Position numbers and translations under genes: made by a program
The notes under the pieces: generated by a model
Database searches by the model: none
Seen by the model: only the letters and a program-made list of their open reading frames with translations
What the model was told of the DNA's origin: nothing
Shown here: piece by piece, positions 23,010-34,842 of the stretch
How positions within the stretch are numbered: position 1 is the stretch's first letter
How the letters are laid out: each line of letters begins with the position of its first letter
DNA from: Apiosordaria backusii
Taxonomy: Eukaryota > Ascomycota > Sordariomycetes > Sordariales > Lasiosphaeriaceae
Assembly (NCBI GenBank): GCA_030549205.1
Contig: JAUKTV010000012.1
Span: 930,001-994,000 of the forward strand
DNA length: 64,000 nucleotides
Direction: 5' to 3'

Positions 23010-26000
23010 ATGTCGAGCACCAAGGCCCTGCTGAAGGCCGTCAATGACTTCATCAAACAGCAGAAATGGGACGATGCCATTGAATCCGCCAAAGAGGTCC
23101 TCCAAAAAGACCCAAAAAACTACCATGCGTATGAACAATCATAGCTCTCAAGTTTTGGTATCAAGACATAAATACTGACCATCTGCCCAGTCACATCTTC
23201 TTGGCTTTTGCCCTGGACAGGCAGAACAGCCTCGATGAGGCCGAGAACACATATCTTGCCGCCACCAACATCAAACCAGGCGACACCCAGGCATGGCAAG
23301 GCCTGGTCAAACTCTACCAACGGCAAGGAAACCACAAGCTGAAACAATATAAGCATGCTGTCATCAAGCTTGCCGAAATCTTCCGGGATGCCAACGACAT
23401 GTTCAAGTTTCAGGACGTCGTCGACAAGTTTGTCGACCATGCACGTACCCAAGGGGAACGGCTACAATATGTCGACGCTTTGGACATCACCCTGCCAGAG
23501 AGCCCGTTGTACGAGGCGCTAGAAGGCCGTGTGCCTCATCCTGCCAAGACCTACGAAATACAGGCCAAGATTATCGAGCCCGAGGAGAAAAAGCAGATAA
23601 ACACGCTGATTGGCGAAAGACGTACCAGAATCGGTGCTCGGGTCAGCGAAGTGACCTTGGAGGTAAAGCGCGAAGTGTATCAACAAAGCAAACTCGGCCA
23701 CATCTACAGGCAGTTGATTGACTGGACAACCGACGACGAGCTCCGGCGCACATACGAAGAAAAGTTGCTTCTGTATTGCTACGACCGGCTCCTGGCTTGG
23801 CCTCCTGGCGAAGAAAAGAAGCAGGAGATGGAGATTGTTCGAAAACTGGCAAATGACATGGTCATCATCAGACACCCGTTCAAGTTTGCCTGGGACGTTG
23901 CCCTCGACTGGCAGGACCATAAGGAAATCAAGGACTGGGATGTCACCATTCTCAGACAATACTGTTTGTTCTTCCCGGATAGCGATCTGAGCAGAGTCAT
24001 CATGGGTTTCCTCACCTGTGACATTTCGCCATTTCCCAAGGAAACACCAGGACAAACCGATGCCGAGGCGGATGGGGAGTCGGAGGATGAGAGCGAGGAT
24101 GACGATGCCGGAGGGGTACCAACAACATACGTTCCTCTGACTGAAGAGGATCGACTGCTGATGATGACAGAGGGTATCAGCTCTGGTGATTCATTGTTTG
24201 CCTACCGACTTATGGGCGAGTATTACCAGCATTTGGAAGAGTACGAAAGCAACGTCGAGCTTATGCGTGAAGCAATCGACTTTGTCAAGACAGAGCGCAC
24301 CAAAACAGGCCTGGAGTTCCGAAACACAGGGGACGCCTACTCTTTGTATCTTGGTACGGCACTTGTCTTTTACCAATCTCCTCGTCATCACCAGGAGGCC
24401 AAGAGTCTCTTTGATGGTGTTTTGGCGCACGATCCCACATCCACCCCAGCCATGATTGGCGTGGGTTTGATTTACGAAGAGGAGGAAGAATACGACGAGG
24501 CGATTGACTTTTTGGAACGTGCCTTGTTGGGAGACCCAACCAATCTCCGTGTCAAGACGGAGGCTGCTTGGGTCAAGGCCTTGAAAGGGGACTTTGCCAC
24601 CGCCAAAGCCGAGCTCGAAGCTTGTATGCCGTTGCTCACAAAAAAGGGCCAGAACAACAAGGAGTTGCTTTCACACACGCAATATCGCCTGGGATACTGC
24701 ATTTGGAACCTCGACACGTCCAAGTCTGCCAGGAAGAGCCGCAGTGGTGCCTACAGCTACTTTTTAGAGTCGCTCAAGAGCAACCTCAACTTCGCCCCTG
24801 CCTACACTATCCTTGGTATCTACTATTCAGACTACGCCAAGGACAAGAAAAGAGGGCGAAGGTGCTTTCAGAAGGCGGTCGAGCTTTCTCCATCTGAGGT
24901 GCTCTCGGCAGAGAGACTTGCCAAATCATTTGCCGACGATGGAGATTGGGATCGCGTAGAGCTGGTTGCCCAGCGAGTCGTTGACTCTGGCAAGGTCAAA
25001 CCGCCACCTGGGTCCAAGCGCAAGGGCATCAGCTGGCCGTTTTCCGCTCTTGGTGTGGCAGAACTCAACAAGCAGGATTATCACAAGGCTATTGTCTCCT
25101 TCCAGGCTGCTCTCAGAATATCGCCGAACGATTACCACTCATGGGTCGGTCTCGGCGAGAGTTACCACGGCTCGGGTCGTTACATTGCTGCCACCAAGGC
25201 GTTGTTGAATGCTCAAAAGTTGGAGGAGTCCCCCGACGTCGAGATTACAGGGCAGGAGACTTGGTTTACAAAATTCATTCTTGCAGAAGTCAAGCGTGAG
25301 CTTGGCGAGTTTGACGAAGCCATTTCTCTGTATCAGCAGGTATTGGAGGAGAGGCCAGAGGAGGATGGTGTTGCCATTTCGGTGATGCAGGCCATGGTTG
25401 ACAATGCACTCGTCAGTTTAGATAAGGGCTTCTTTGGCAAGTCTGTCGACCATGCTGTTTCTGCGCTGAAGTTTGCTGTCGAGACCCAAGCGGCTATCAA
25501 AGACACATTCAACTTTTGGAGAGCCATTGCCGATGCCTGTTCTCTTTTCACCAGCGTCCAGGGCCGGCTGTCAGAGTTTCCGAAGGAGCTGGTTCAAGGG
25601 CTGCTTGGAAGCGATGAAGCCGCTCCTGAATACCAGGTGCTGAAGGACATCGATGGAGTTGGCACCGCCGTTGTTAGCACCAACGGTATCTTCCATGACA
25701 ATGAGAAGATGGGTATCGACTTGACCAGAGCTATGCATGCCACTATCTTGGCACACAAACGCGCCGTTCACTTGTCTGCTAACGACATTCATGCCCAGGC
25801 GGTGGCGTTTTATAACCTGGGATGGGCCGAGTACCGTGCTCACACATGTCTTCCATCTCATTTGAGAAAGAAGGCTACGAGATACCTCAAGGCCGCCATC
25901 TCTTGTTTCAAGCGAGCCATTGAACTCGAAGCCGGCAACTCTGAGTTTTGGAACGCTCTAGGAGTGGTCACCAGCACAGTGAACTCAGCCGTCTCGCAGC

Positions 26001-27340
26001 ACTCGTTTGTCCGGAGTTTACACCTGAACGAAAGAGCCGCTCACTCCTGGACCAACCTCGGTGTTCTTGCTCTCCTTCAGGGCGATCTCCAGCTCGCCAA
26101 CGAGGTCTTCACCAAAGCCCAATCCGCTGACCCCGACTTTGCCCACGCCTGGCTCGGCCAGGGTCTCGTTGCCCTGCTCCTAGGCGACCAAAAGGAAGCC
26201 CGTGGCTTGTTTATCCACTCGATGGACATTGCCCAGGCCTCTTCTCTCGCCACCAGACGCCTTTATTCAGTCTCCATGTTCGACCACATCATCTCCTCCC
26301 CTTCTGACCTCCCAATCACCTCCCTCGTCCAACCCATCCTCGCGCTTAGCCAAATCCAAGGTCTCCAGCCCCAGGATCTGGCGTACGGCCACCTCTCCGC
26401 CTTATTCCAGGAACGAACTCAAGAATACCAACGCGCTGCCCATAGCTTGGAGAATATCTGCACGTTGGTTGAGGCGGACTATGAAGTCACTGAATCACCT
26501 CAATCTCTCAAGCACTTCTCCATCGCCAAAGCCGACCTTGCTCGCGCGTTGCTAGCTCAAGGACTCAACGTCGAAGCGATCGAAGCAGCTGAAATGGCCA
26601 TCCAACTATCAAGCGACGAGTCCGACAGCGAGCTCACAGCCGAAGAGCGTAAGCGTGTTCGCCTCTCTGCGCATGTATCTATGGGATTAGCGCAGTACTA
26701 TCTCGACTATGTAACCGATGCCGTCAGCTCCTTTGAGCAAGCCATTCAAGAATCCGACGGCAACCCCGACGTTGCCTGCGTCCTGGCGCAAGTTCTCTGG
26801 GCAACAGGCAAAGAAGACGCCCGGGAGCGGGCCAGAGAAGTCCTTTTCGAAGTCATTGAACAGCACCCCACCCACGTCCAGTCTGTCTGTTTGTTGGGCG
26901 TCATCGCCCTGCTAGACAAAGACGACGAGTCCCTCGAGGCTGTTGTTTCCGAGCTGCAAAACCTGCGGTCGAGCGATGAGGGGGTTTCAGCGACGGAACA
27001 GAGCCAACTGGGAGAAGTTTTGAGAGCGGTCGCTGCGCTTAGTGCAGGTGGTGAGGAAGAAGGACAGGCGCAGGCGGATGTGATGTTCCATCCTTACTTG
27101 CCGCACGGATGGTCAGAGTTGGCGGAGTTGGAAGGGACGGCTGGGGATGGGGAGGGGGCGGCGGAGATGGCTTTGAGGGTTGCACTTAAGGGGGTCGCCC
27201 CGAGGGGGGATCTGCCGGCGGAGGAGCTGGCCAAGGCGTACAGTGGGACGGGCAAGGTGATGGATGCGCAGACGGCGGTTATGGTTGCGCCTTGGGAGGG
27301 GGCTGGGTGGAGGAGTTTGGGGGATGCTATCCATGGTTAA
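23010..27340 (+). CDS. SKI3: Superkiller protein 3 (Ski complex TPR subunit)
   Basis: TPR scaffold of the Ski2-Ski3-Ski8 complex, which feeds mRNA into the cytoplasmic exosome for 3'-5' decay. The model is join(23010..23128, 23191..27340), 1422 residues, the size expected for fungal Ski3. TPR-like repeats occur throughout: the N-terminal repeat begins LLKAVNDFIKQQKWDDAIESAKEVL and is interrupted by the 62-bp intron; further clear repeats are EEEEEYDEAIDFLERALLGDP and AALRISPNDYHSWVGLGESYHGSGRY. A short acidic insert (DGESEDESEDDDAGG) lies near residue 300. The large second exon has no further introns. An AATAAA hexamer lies 100 bp after the stop. Confidence 0.93.
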
Positions 27341-27439
27341 ACAGAGGTGTTGGAGCGATGTTTATGTGGTAGTAAATTGATAGCACAGGGCGCCAAGTGT
27401 GCTATGTTAAGTTGGCGGATTAAAACAACCAAGAATTAG

Positions 27440-27445
27440 AATAAA
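27440..27445 (+). terminator. AATAAA polyadenylation hexamer after SKI3
   Basis: A canonical AATAAA 100 bp past the SKI3 stop codon, followed by a T/G-rich stretch. A plausible 3'-end signal, but fungal signals are loose. Confidence 0.4.
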
Positions 27446-27561
27446 GTATGTATGCTCTCGCGTGTCTAAATGAGGCGAAATGCACGATGGGTATCACTCT
27501 CTCCTTTGCTCCGTCTTTCTCTTTCCTTTTGTTTCAGACAATTATTCCTCATAACCGCAAC

Positions 27562-28463
27562 TCAGCCACTCTCATCACCTCCCCCATTCTCTCCCGAATT
27601 CGACCCGGCTAGTATCCCATCCCCCTCCTCAATCAATTTTGTCACCTCCTCCCCACCAACCCCCCTCTCCCTCCACGTGACAAGCAGCCGTCTCGGCATC
27701 TCCCACTCTGTCGCAGCTTGTACTTGATCACCCTGCTGAATGAACCCCCTCATCCTCTCCATCCCTCTGTATACCTCCCTCACCAATTGTCTTGTCCTCC
27801 CCCTCCCCCCTTTATCCCCCCCTGTTTTACTTCCCCATCTGTATCATCCGCATGCTGCCTCATCTCCTCCCTCAACCCCCTCGCCATATCATACACCCTC
27901 GCCACGACCAGATCCAGCGTTCCCGCCATTGGATTCAGCGGATCCATTGTCGTCCTCATCTTGCGGATTGTTTCCGTTGCTGTGATTAACTTGGAGTAAT
28001 TATCATACACCAAAGCTTTTTTCTCGGCGTCGAGGGCGCGGATCTCGGATAGGATTCTTGTGTAAGTTTGGAGGAGATCTGAGAGGGAGGAGGACTCGAG
28101 GAGTTGGGACAAATAGGAAGAGGGGGAGAAGGAGGGGGAGTCGAGGATGGAGGCGGGGGTTGTTGGTGGGGGTTGTTGGGTGTCGAATGGGGAGGAGGGG
28201 GTGATAATTGAGGGGAGGGGGAGGGGGAGGGGTTTGGAGGCGCGGAGGTTGTAGTATTCGCGGAGGGCGGCGCGGTTGCGTTTTGTTGATGGGACGGAGG
28301 AGGAGGGGTTGAGAGAGGAGGTGGAGAGGTTGGGGGAGCTGGTTGTGGAGGAGGGGATGGGGATGTCGAGGGAGGGACGGGTGGAGGAGGAGGGGGTGTG
28401 CAAGGCGGAGGAGGAGGGGATGCGTCGGGGGAGGTCGGAGCGGGGGGTGGCTATTGTTGACAT
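27562..28463 (-). CDS. VPS51: GARP complex subunit Vps51, reading frame apparently broken
   Basis: Small subunit of the GARP tethering complex, which captures endosome-derived vesicles at the trans-Golgi. After a disordered Ser/Pro-rich N-terminus comes the signature TKRNRAALREYYNLR and, further on, YDNYSKLITATETIRKM, the hallmark of the Vps51/Vps67 family. This frame ends at TGA 27780. The conserved C-terminal part (FIQQGDQVQAATEWEMPRRLL, then a GVGGEEV block, ending at 27562) continues in the frame one base over. The change falls in the C-run region at 27797-27822 on the plus strand (C7, C6 and C5 runs). One added base gives a ~300-residue protein. I tried GT-AG introns using the GTAAAA donor and the nearby AGs, and none restored the frame without losing conserved residues. 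A homopolymer error is more likely than a pseudogene. It is divergent from RMI1. Confidence 0.75.
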
Positions 28464-29546
28464 TTTGGATTTGTGGTCGTGGATTATCGGTGGTGGTGGT
28501 GAAGAATGAAGGTGAGGTTGATGAGGCTGATGATAATTAGTTGGGGGAGGAATTGCCGTCGTGTCTCCAAGATGGCAGAGTGGATCCATCCTTCCCGACG
28601 CTGTGGGACCGCGCTAATTCCCCGCGGGATGCAGGGATCTTTGTGGGTCTTACAGCCTGGAAGCATCAACTTCAGCCTCTGGACAGTGATGAAGAGGGTG
28701 AGATTCGTCTGAACAGTAGAGATCACCTGGCAGTATTGCGGTTAATTCACGGGGCTATTGTTTCTTTGTTTTTATTTTGACCCAAATAGAGATTTCGATT
28801 CACTTCGAGTCTTCACTTGAACAAAAAAGTATGCTTGGCATCAATTCACAACACCATATGTGATCATCGCGAACTAGCTAACAATATTCACTATGGCTCC
28901 AGAAGAAAGTCTGTCCCGCAATAATCACAGGTACCATCCTTACCATCCTTACTTTCATTCCCCGATCAAACTTCTCCGAGGCTCCTCCGATCCGAATGCC
29001 CGTTCTAGTTCTCGGATAGTTTCTACTGGCGAGGATCAACAGCAGGACGACACACCCTCGTCATCAGCTCACCCCAACCAAACCGAACATCAACGCAGCC
29101 CTCCTTCTCGGCAAGCTGACAGCATCGAGACCGGACAGCAAGACCATTCGCCTTCCCATCCAATCTCCATCGGTCTGGGGAGTCTCGCAATAGGATCCCA
29201 AACACCCCCTCGGCAAAATCTCACCAGCCAGAACATTGCACATTCTCCAGCACGCCCCCAGCCAAGTCTTATCAACCAGAACACAACACCAGTCAAACCA
29301 CCCTGTCACACAGGCCTCGCCAACCAAAACGTGATCCAACCTCAAGGCCTACCTCACCCAAATCCCATCCACCAAACCAGCCACCCTCAAACACCCTCTC
29401 GCAATACCATCCTCAACAACAAGGCCGCAACACCACCTCAAATAATCCCCCAAAAAAGACCCACCACCCAATCCCTCACCCAACCCGAACGACCCTCCCA
29501 ACAACGTAAACTCATGCCCCCCCCACCCCCACCCCCACCCCCAGCA
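28464..29546. other. VPS51/RMI1 spacer with an open frame fused to RMI1
   Basis: The first ~430 bp are the divergent upstream region. From ATG 28893 an open frame of 218 codons runs without a stop into the RMI1 start at 29547. It encodes a Pro/Gln/Asn-rich, low-complexity stretch with imperfect repeats around NQN and PHP, ending in a poly-Pro run. It may be an N-terminal extension, a 5' leader, or a leader intron ending at CCCCCAG just before the RMI1 ATG. Confidence 0.4.
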
Positions 29547-30010
29547 ATGGACCTCCCCACCCAACTTCACACCTCCCTCAGCTCCCAATCCTTCCCCGTC
29601 CCCTCCATCCCCTGGCTAACCCGCCTCTGTCACTCCCGCAACCCCCCCTCCCCCTCGCCTCCCTCCTCGCCACCGCCCGCGCCCGCATCCTCGCGTCCGA
29701 CCTCACCACTCCCCACCTCCTCGATCCTGCCTACATCTCCTCCCACTCCTTCCCACTGAACCTCTGCTCCCCCATGACAAAATCAGCCACCCTCCCTCAC
29801 GACGTCATCGTCCAAATTCTCGACGTGGATAATATCTCCAAGTCGAAATGGGAACAAGTCGAGGACCTAGAGGCGAAACTCCGGGGGGAGGAGAAGCGCG
29901 GGAGGGAGGTGATCCGTCTCCCTACCACCGCTGCCAATGGTGGCAATGATGAAGATGGGGGCGGACTATTGGATCAGGGGACGCAGGCGGGGACGCAGTT
30001 CCAGACACAA

Positions 30011-30070
<60 letters not shown>

Positions 30071-30366
30071 AGTAGAACAGAGACAAAAGCTACGCATAAA
30101 GTCATTTTTCAGGATCCATTACAACAAAAGGTTTTTGGGCTGGAACTGTTCAGGGTGGAGAAATTGGGGGTTGGATCGACGAATATAGGCGAGAAGTGGC
30201 TGTTGAAAAAGGGGACGAGTGTAAGTCGCGGGATGGTCATGATTGAGCCGGGAAAGGTGGTGATACTGGGGGGAAGGTGGAGGTGTGGAATAAGGCTTGG
30301 AATGAAGGGCGGTTGGACAGGTTGAGGAAGGAGGCGAGGGACGGGGTGGAGGGGGGTCAGGGTTGA
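29547..30366 (+). CDS. RMI1: RecQ-mediated genome instability protein 1, with two apparent frameshifts
   Basis: OB-fold partner of the Sgs1/BLM helicase and Top3, acting in dissolution of double Holliday junctions. The start MDLPTQLHTSLSSQSFPVP and the following IPWLTRL match fungal Rmi1. At a C7 run (29642-29648) the homologous frame (LPLASLLATARARILASDL...) lies one base over. At a G6 run (30268-30273) a second shift of the same kind occurs, after which KVEVWNKAWNEGRLDRLRK continues to TGA 30366. With one base added at each run the gene encodes about 273 residues, the normal size. Conserved elements include PHDVIVQILDVDNISKSKWEQVE and HKVIFQDPLQQKVFGLEL. A tract of 21 Gln sits between these. 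Similarity on both sides of each shift argues for sequence error or very recent damage. Confidence 0.8.
30008..30070 (+). repeat. CAA/CAG repeat encoding 21 glutamines
   Basis: Twenty-one consecutive Gln codons, mostly alternating CAA and CAG, inside RMI1. The mixed codons point to slow replication slippage rather than recent pure-CAG expansion. The tract lies in the variable loop between two conserved OB-fold segments. Confidence 0.95.
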
Positions 30367-30699
30367 TTCTTAGGTGTCTAGATCTTTCTCATCTATTTAA
30401 CTGGATCATCATCCATTATATAGTGTAAATACCCCCGAAAACTTTGTCTAATCCCAAAGCCTCGCCCCACCCTCTTCCTCTTCATCGTCCTCCTCATCGT
30501 CATCGTCATCCTCCTCCCTAATAGGAAAAGAAATACCATGTCTCTCTCTATACCCCCAAACCCTCCCATTCTCCCTCGCCCTCCCTCTGATCACCCTCCT
30601 CCTATCTTCCCTAACCCTGCTTTCCGTCCCCCCAGAGCTGCTCCCGATCCCACCACTCTCCCCACCAGGTTGTTGTTGTTGTACAAGTCTTCCGGCCAC
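30367..30699. other. Convergent 3' flank of RMI1 and NIF3
   Basis: No gene is seen. A TCATCG/TCCTCC-type simple repeat lies around 30470-30520. Both neighbours end here. Confidence 0.6.
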
Positions 30700-31696
30700 C
30701 TAAACCGTCGTCTGCACCCTCATATCCTCCGGTAAATCCTCCACATCCACTATCTGGAAAGGATCACTGTCTTCCTCACTAACCAGCACCTGCAACCCAT
30801 CCACCTCCTTCCCGAGGTGTCCCTCCAACTGCGGCTTGAGAACCTCCGCCAAAAACCTCCTCTCAGAGTTACTATGAAAAACACTCAACACTGACTTCCC
30901 CTCCATGACGAGCTTCAGCGCGGGATGATGTGACATCTCGCCAGTAATGATCAAATCAGCATCTTTCACCCCGGCGAGAACAGACTCCCCACTCCCCGGG
31001 CAGACCGCCACCGTCTTGACGGTGATTTGCTCGTTTGGATTTGTTTTAGGACGGGCAACCATCACGTGTCTCAGCCCACCGAGACCCTTGGCGTATAGCT
31101 TGACCACCTCCCCCAAACCAACTGGCTTGGAGAGCTCAACCTTCCTGCCGTAACCCGCACCGGTGAATTGCGAGCCGAGAGAGGAGGTGTCGACTGGTTG
31201 GACGGTGGAGATTTGGGTGGTGACGCCGGGAAGGGAGGAGAGCATGGAGGCGAGCCAGTCGGCCATGCCACCTGGGGCGGCGTCGATGGCGGTGTGGGGG
31301 GAGTAGACGGCGATGTTGTGGTGGGCGAGGAGGAGGATGATTCGCTGTTGGGGGTCGGCGAGAGTGATGGATTTGACGCCGCGGAAGATGAAGGGGTGGT
31401 AGGAGATTATTACTGAGGCGTTGCGGGAGATGGCTTCTTGGGCGACGGAGGGGGTGAGGTCGTTTGTTAAGAGGATGATGGGGGAGGTGGGGGAGGTGGG
31501 GGAGGAGGAGGTGGTGAAGTTTTCTTGGAGGAGGCCGACGTTGTCCCAGGTGCGGTCAGCGAGGGGTTCTGGGTACCTATTCAAGGGGATTAGTGGTGGT
31601 GTTACATTTCATATTTGAGAGGTATAGTGAGACTTACAAGGTCTGCATCGCCTTGACGACTTGCTGGGTGAAGAGGGGGCTTTGCATGGTGGCCAT
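30700..31696 (-). CDS. NIF3-like (DUF34) metal-binding protein
   Basis: Member of the conserved NGG1-interacting factor 3/DUF34 family; the biochemical role is unsettled and older labels as GTP cyclohydrolase type 2 are doubtful. The model is complement(30700..31576, 31638..31696), 311 residues, with one 61-bp intron after only 19 full codons. Family landmarks: TWDNVGLL near the N-terminus, the metal-ligand segments SYHPFIFRGVK and YSPHTAIDAAPGGMADWLA, and GEMSHHPALKLV near residue 230. The start is the first of two close ATGs (M-A-T-M). It is divergent from the BolA2 gene with 341 bp between starts. Confidence 0.9.
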
Positions 31697-32037
31697 GGTG
31701 AAGGTTCTTCGTTGGGTGTGGCTGAGGAAAGATGAAATGAGTTTTGGGCTGGTTCTTAGAAGGGAGGAAGTGAAGTTCATCTGTGACGGAGACTGATGGA
31801 TGAGTTTTTGTAGCGAAAGGTGAGGTTGCAGGTGAAATGGCTATAGCGGCTCTGTAAGTGAGTGAGAGGTGGGGTGAAATGAAATGTGAGCCATGGAAGA
31901 AAAACAAGGTATGCAACCCTAACCCTTATCAGATCCTGCCAAGCACATATGCGCGGGGCAGTCATACATAGTTCTCACCACTTCCAGAAGTTAAAGCACA
32001 TGATTTCTTCCTCATCGACTCAAAACACACACACACC
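31697..32037. promoter_or_regulatory. Bidirectional upstream region, NIF3/BolA2
   Basis: A compact 341-bp head-to-head spacer that must carry both promoters. No distinct element was assigned. Confidence 0.5.
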
Positions 32038-32489
32038 ATGGCCCAGTCAATCACCGAAGACTCAATAAGAGCGGCCCTCGCCGACCGCCTCAAGGCCTCT
32101 CATGTCGAGGTTCAAGACATGTCCGGTATGCCGCTGCTTTCCCCTGTCACATGCCCCTGACGTCATTTTGGGTCGATGAATGAGCCCCGCGATATCGGGG
32201 CACTGCCGTTGAAGTTTGGAGTCGCTGACACGGTTTGATTCACCAAGGCGGCTGTGGACAAGCGTTTACGTCGCTGATAGTCTCGCCCGAGTTTGCGGGC
32301 AAGAACTCACTCAAGAGACATCGACTGGTGAATGCCGCCCTCAAAGATGAAATCGCTCAGATACACGCCTGGAGCGCAAAGTGCCAGACCCCAGAGGAAT
32401 ATGAAAAGGAAAGGGCCGCGACAGGAGGGAATGATGGGCCACCGCTGGAAGGGACAGTGGGAGGGGAGGTGACGGGAGTCAGTCAGTGA
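32038..32489 (+). CDS. BOL2: BolA-like protein 2 (Fra2/Bol2)
   Basis: Cytosolic BolA protein that pairs with monothiol glutaredoxins to carry a [2Fe-2S] cluster and relay iron status in fungi. The model is join(32038..32125, 32248..32489), 109 residues, with a 122-bp intron that splits the codon before the conserved GGCGQAF. Family landmarks: VEVQDMSGGCGQAF, FAGKNSLKRHRLVNAAL with its invariant His, then IHAWSAKCQTPEEYE. The last 25 residues are a Gly-rich tail not typical of the core family. Confidence 0.93.
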
Positions 32490-33224
32490 GAGGCTGAATG
32501 AAGGGGGACGAGAAAGCAAGGCGTTCTGGCCGGGTTTGAATACACCACTGGTATAAACTTTTGTTTCTCCAAAAATGACAGCCTTGACAGATCGCGTGAG
32601 AGAGGGGTTGACCAGCCACAGCTGAAGGGGCCGGTTTCCTAAAGAGGATGTCGGTAGGAAAAGGTGTGTCACACGGATTCCCCAGTTCCCCAACCAGACA
32701 CCGAACAACGTCTGCCGCATGGGGATCATTCAACTCCGCGAGAATCTACCCCAAATCCACCAGTTCAGGAAGTTTTGAGCTTCATCATGTGATACTCTGG
32801 ACCACAGAGCTCTCTGGCCGGGCGCTTGCCGTCAGTAGCCGCCAGTGTCGTCGTACAGCCTCACTTTGCGATCACCAACATCTGCCTGATGCCACCCACC
32901 CCATTTCAAAGACCTACATTGCGGCTGGATTGTTTCAAAGACCGTTATTCGCTATTATCCCGTGTTGACCGTCCAATGTTTGGTTTCATCAGCAAGCCGG
33001 CTTACTTATGCATCAGCCCGATGATGGAGGGCAGACGAGGCTGGGAGGTACCTTAGCCATGCTCCCTTAACAAGCTGGCTTGGGCAGAGGGGAAGGACCC
33101 TTAAGCATAATAAAATGACCATCTCATCACAATCCTCTTTTGTTATTTCAAATCCTTGGTTCTTCAGTCCCTTCTTCCTCGTTTGCCCTGGTCATTCAAA
33201 TCGTCTTCGTCACTATTAGTCATT
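32490..33224. other. Intergenic, BolA2 to CorA-like gene
   Basis: About 735 bp with no recognisable gene. It holds the 3' flank of the BolA2 gene and the promoter and leader of the CorA-like gene. Confidence 0.55.
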
Positions 33225-34807
33225 ATGGACGGCTCTCGTTTGGAGGAGCTACTCAGATCATTGGAGTATCAACACGAGCAGTCACTCAAGTCTCTTCGCC
33301 AGTTTCGTGACGCGCAATCCAACCCTGTCCAACGGACTCCTCGTCCATCAAGTGTCGACTGGTCCACTTCCAGCTTGCAAAGGGTTGCTACAATCTCCAA
33401 TGCACCTCCTCAGTCTGCCGTTACTGTGTCTGCTAGGCGGCCCACAAATGAGTCCTCAAGGTCACGGCCATCACTCGTGAGCGATGGGCTCACAGAACGA
33501 GAACATTCGCCTGACTTTCTCACCCTAACCGGCCCGCCTCATGTCGCTTCTCGGAACGACTCTGAATCATCACCGCCCTGTGTTGTCGAGACACTTCCCA
33601 GCCTGGAGAAGAATGAAGAAGATTTGGTCACCCATTTACAGTCGATCGAAGCAACCGATGATACCAAAGCAGGCACTACAATCGCCCTGGCGGACGCATG
33701 GCAAAGGAGAGACGAGCTAACGCCCACGAATGTCCTCAAGACATTTGAGTCTGGAGAAGGCACAAGATATGAGCACACCAACTACCAGATCTACGAAGTC
33801 GACAGAGATGGTGTTCCCATTCAGAAACAGCCGCATTGTCTCGAGCAAGGCAAGGCCTGTACCAACCATGGGGACGGTGATGGAGACAACCGAGACGTTT
33901 CCGTGTGGCCCATGTTGAAGAGCATCAACGCTGACGGGAATGCGGTTGGTAGAATATCGTGAGTTATCCCTCATCCCCATCATCACCCATAATCCACACT
34001 AACACCCCCAGAATCCTCCAAGAACCCACCCCTCTCATGCTCGCCGCCACCCACCTCACCATGAAAGATCACTTCGACATGGACGAGCTCCTCTCCCACC
34101 TCGTCACCACCACCGGCAACAAAGGCAAAACCAAAGCCTACCTCAACCGCTCCATCGAGCCCACCCCCCTCCGCCAGCGCTCCTTCTTTTTTGTTTTCAA
34201 ATACTACACCGTCGTAGCCTCCCCCCTCCACCCCTCCCCCTGGCAACCCTTCGACCCCCGCCCGTTAGACTTTCGCTCCCCCGATCACATCGACATAACC
34301 GAGTGCTCCTCCATCCTCGCCCTCAGTCTCTCCGGCCCCGTCCAATCCCAAGTCAAAGTCCGCGTCAAGCGCAAAACCAAGCCCGGCTATTTGTATTCCA
34401 CCTTTGCCCCCTGGCAGCTCCTCAACATCCAATACTTCCCCGACCACCACCACTCCCCCTTCCCCGTCATCCGCTCCGACGGCTCCCAAAAGAAATTCTT
34501 GAACGGCCCCCACGCGTTTCTCGACGCTTTACGGTTGGAATACCGCGACGCAATAAAACGCTACACCGAACTCCACGAGTCGATAACCAAACTCATCACC
34601 CCCCCAAACCAATTCATGTTTGACGTCCGCCTGAGGGACAAGCTCTTGTTTGAAGACTCCCACTTCACCTACTCCCGGCGGTATTTCTGGGCGTACAACA
34701 CTTTGGGGGTGATCAACGACGGGATCAACTCCATGTCCGCTGCCTACCTGAACAATTTCACAAAGGATTTCTGGGAGGGGAGGCATCCCACTTTGTGGCC
34801 CCCTTCC

Positions 34808-34842
<35 letters not shown>

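Noticed and set aside
27780..27830. An intron from the GTAAAA donor to explain the VPS51 frame change
   Set aside because: The donor leaves phase 0, while the usable AG sites need one or two carried bases; none restores the frame without removing conserved residues.
31915..31926. Telomere-like CCCTAA sequences here and near 5283, 56445 and 63040
   Set aside because: Only one or two units each and scattered; no tandem array, so chance matches.
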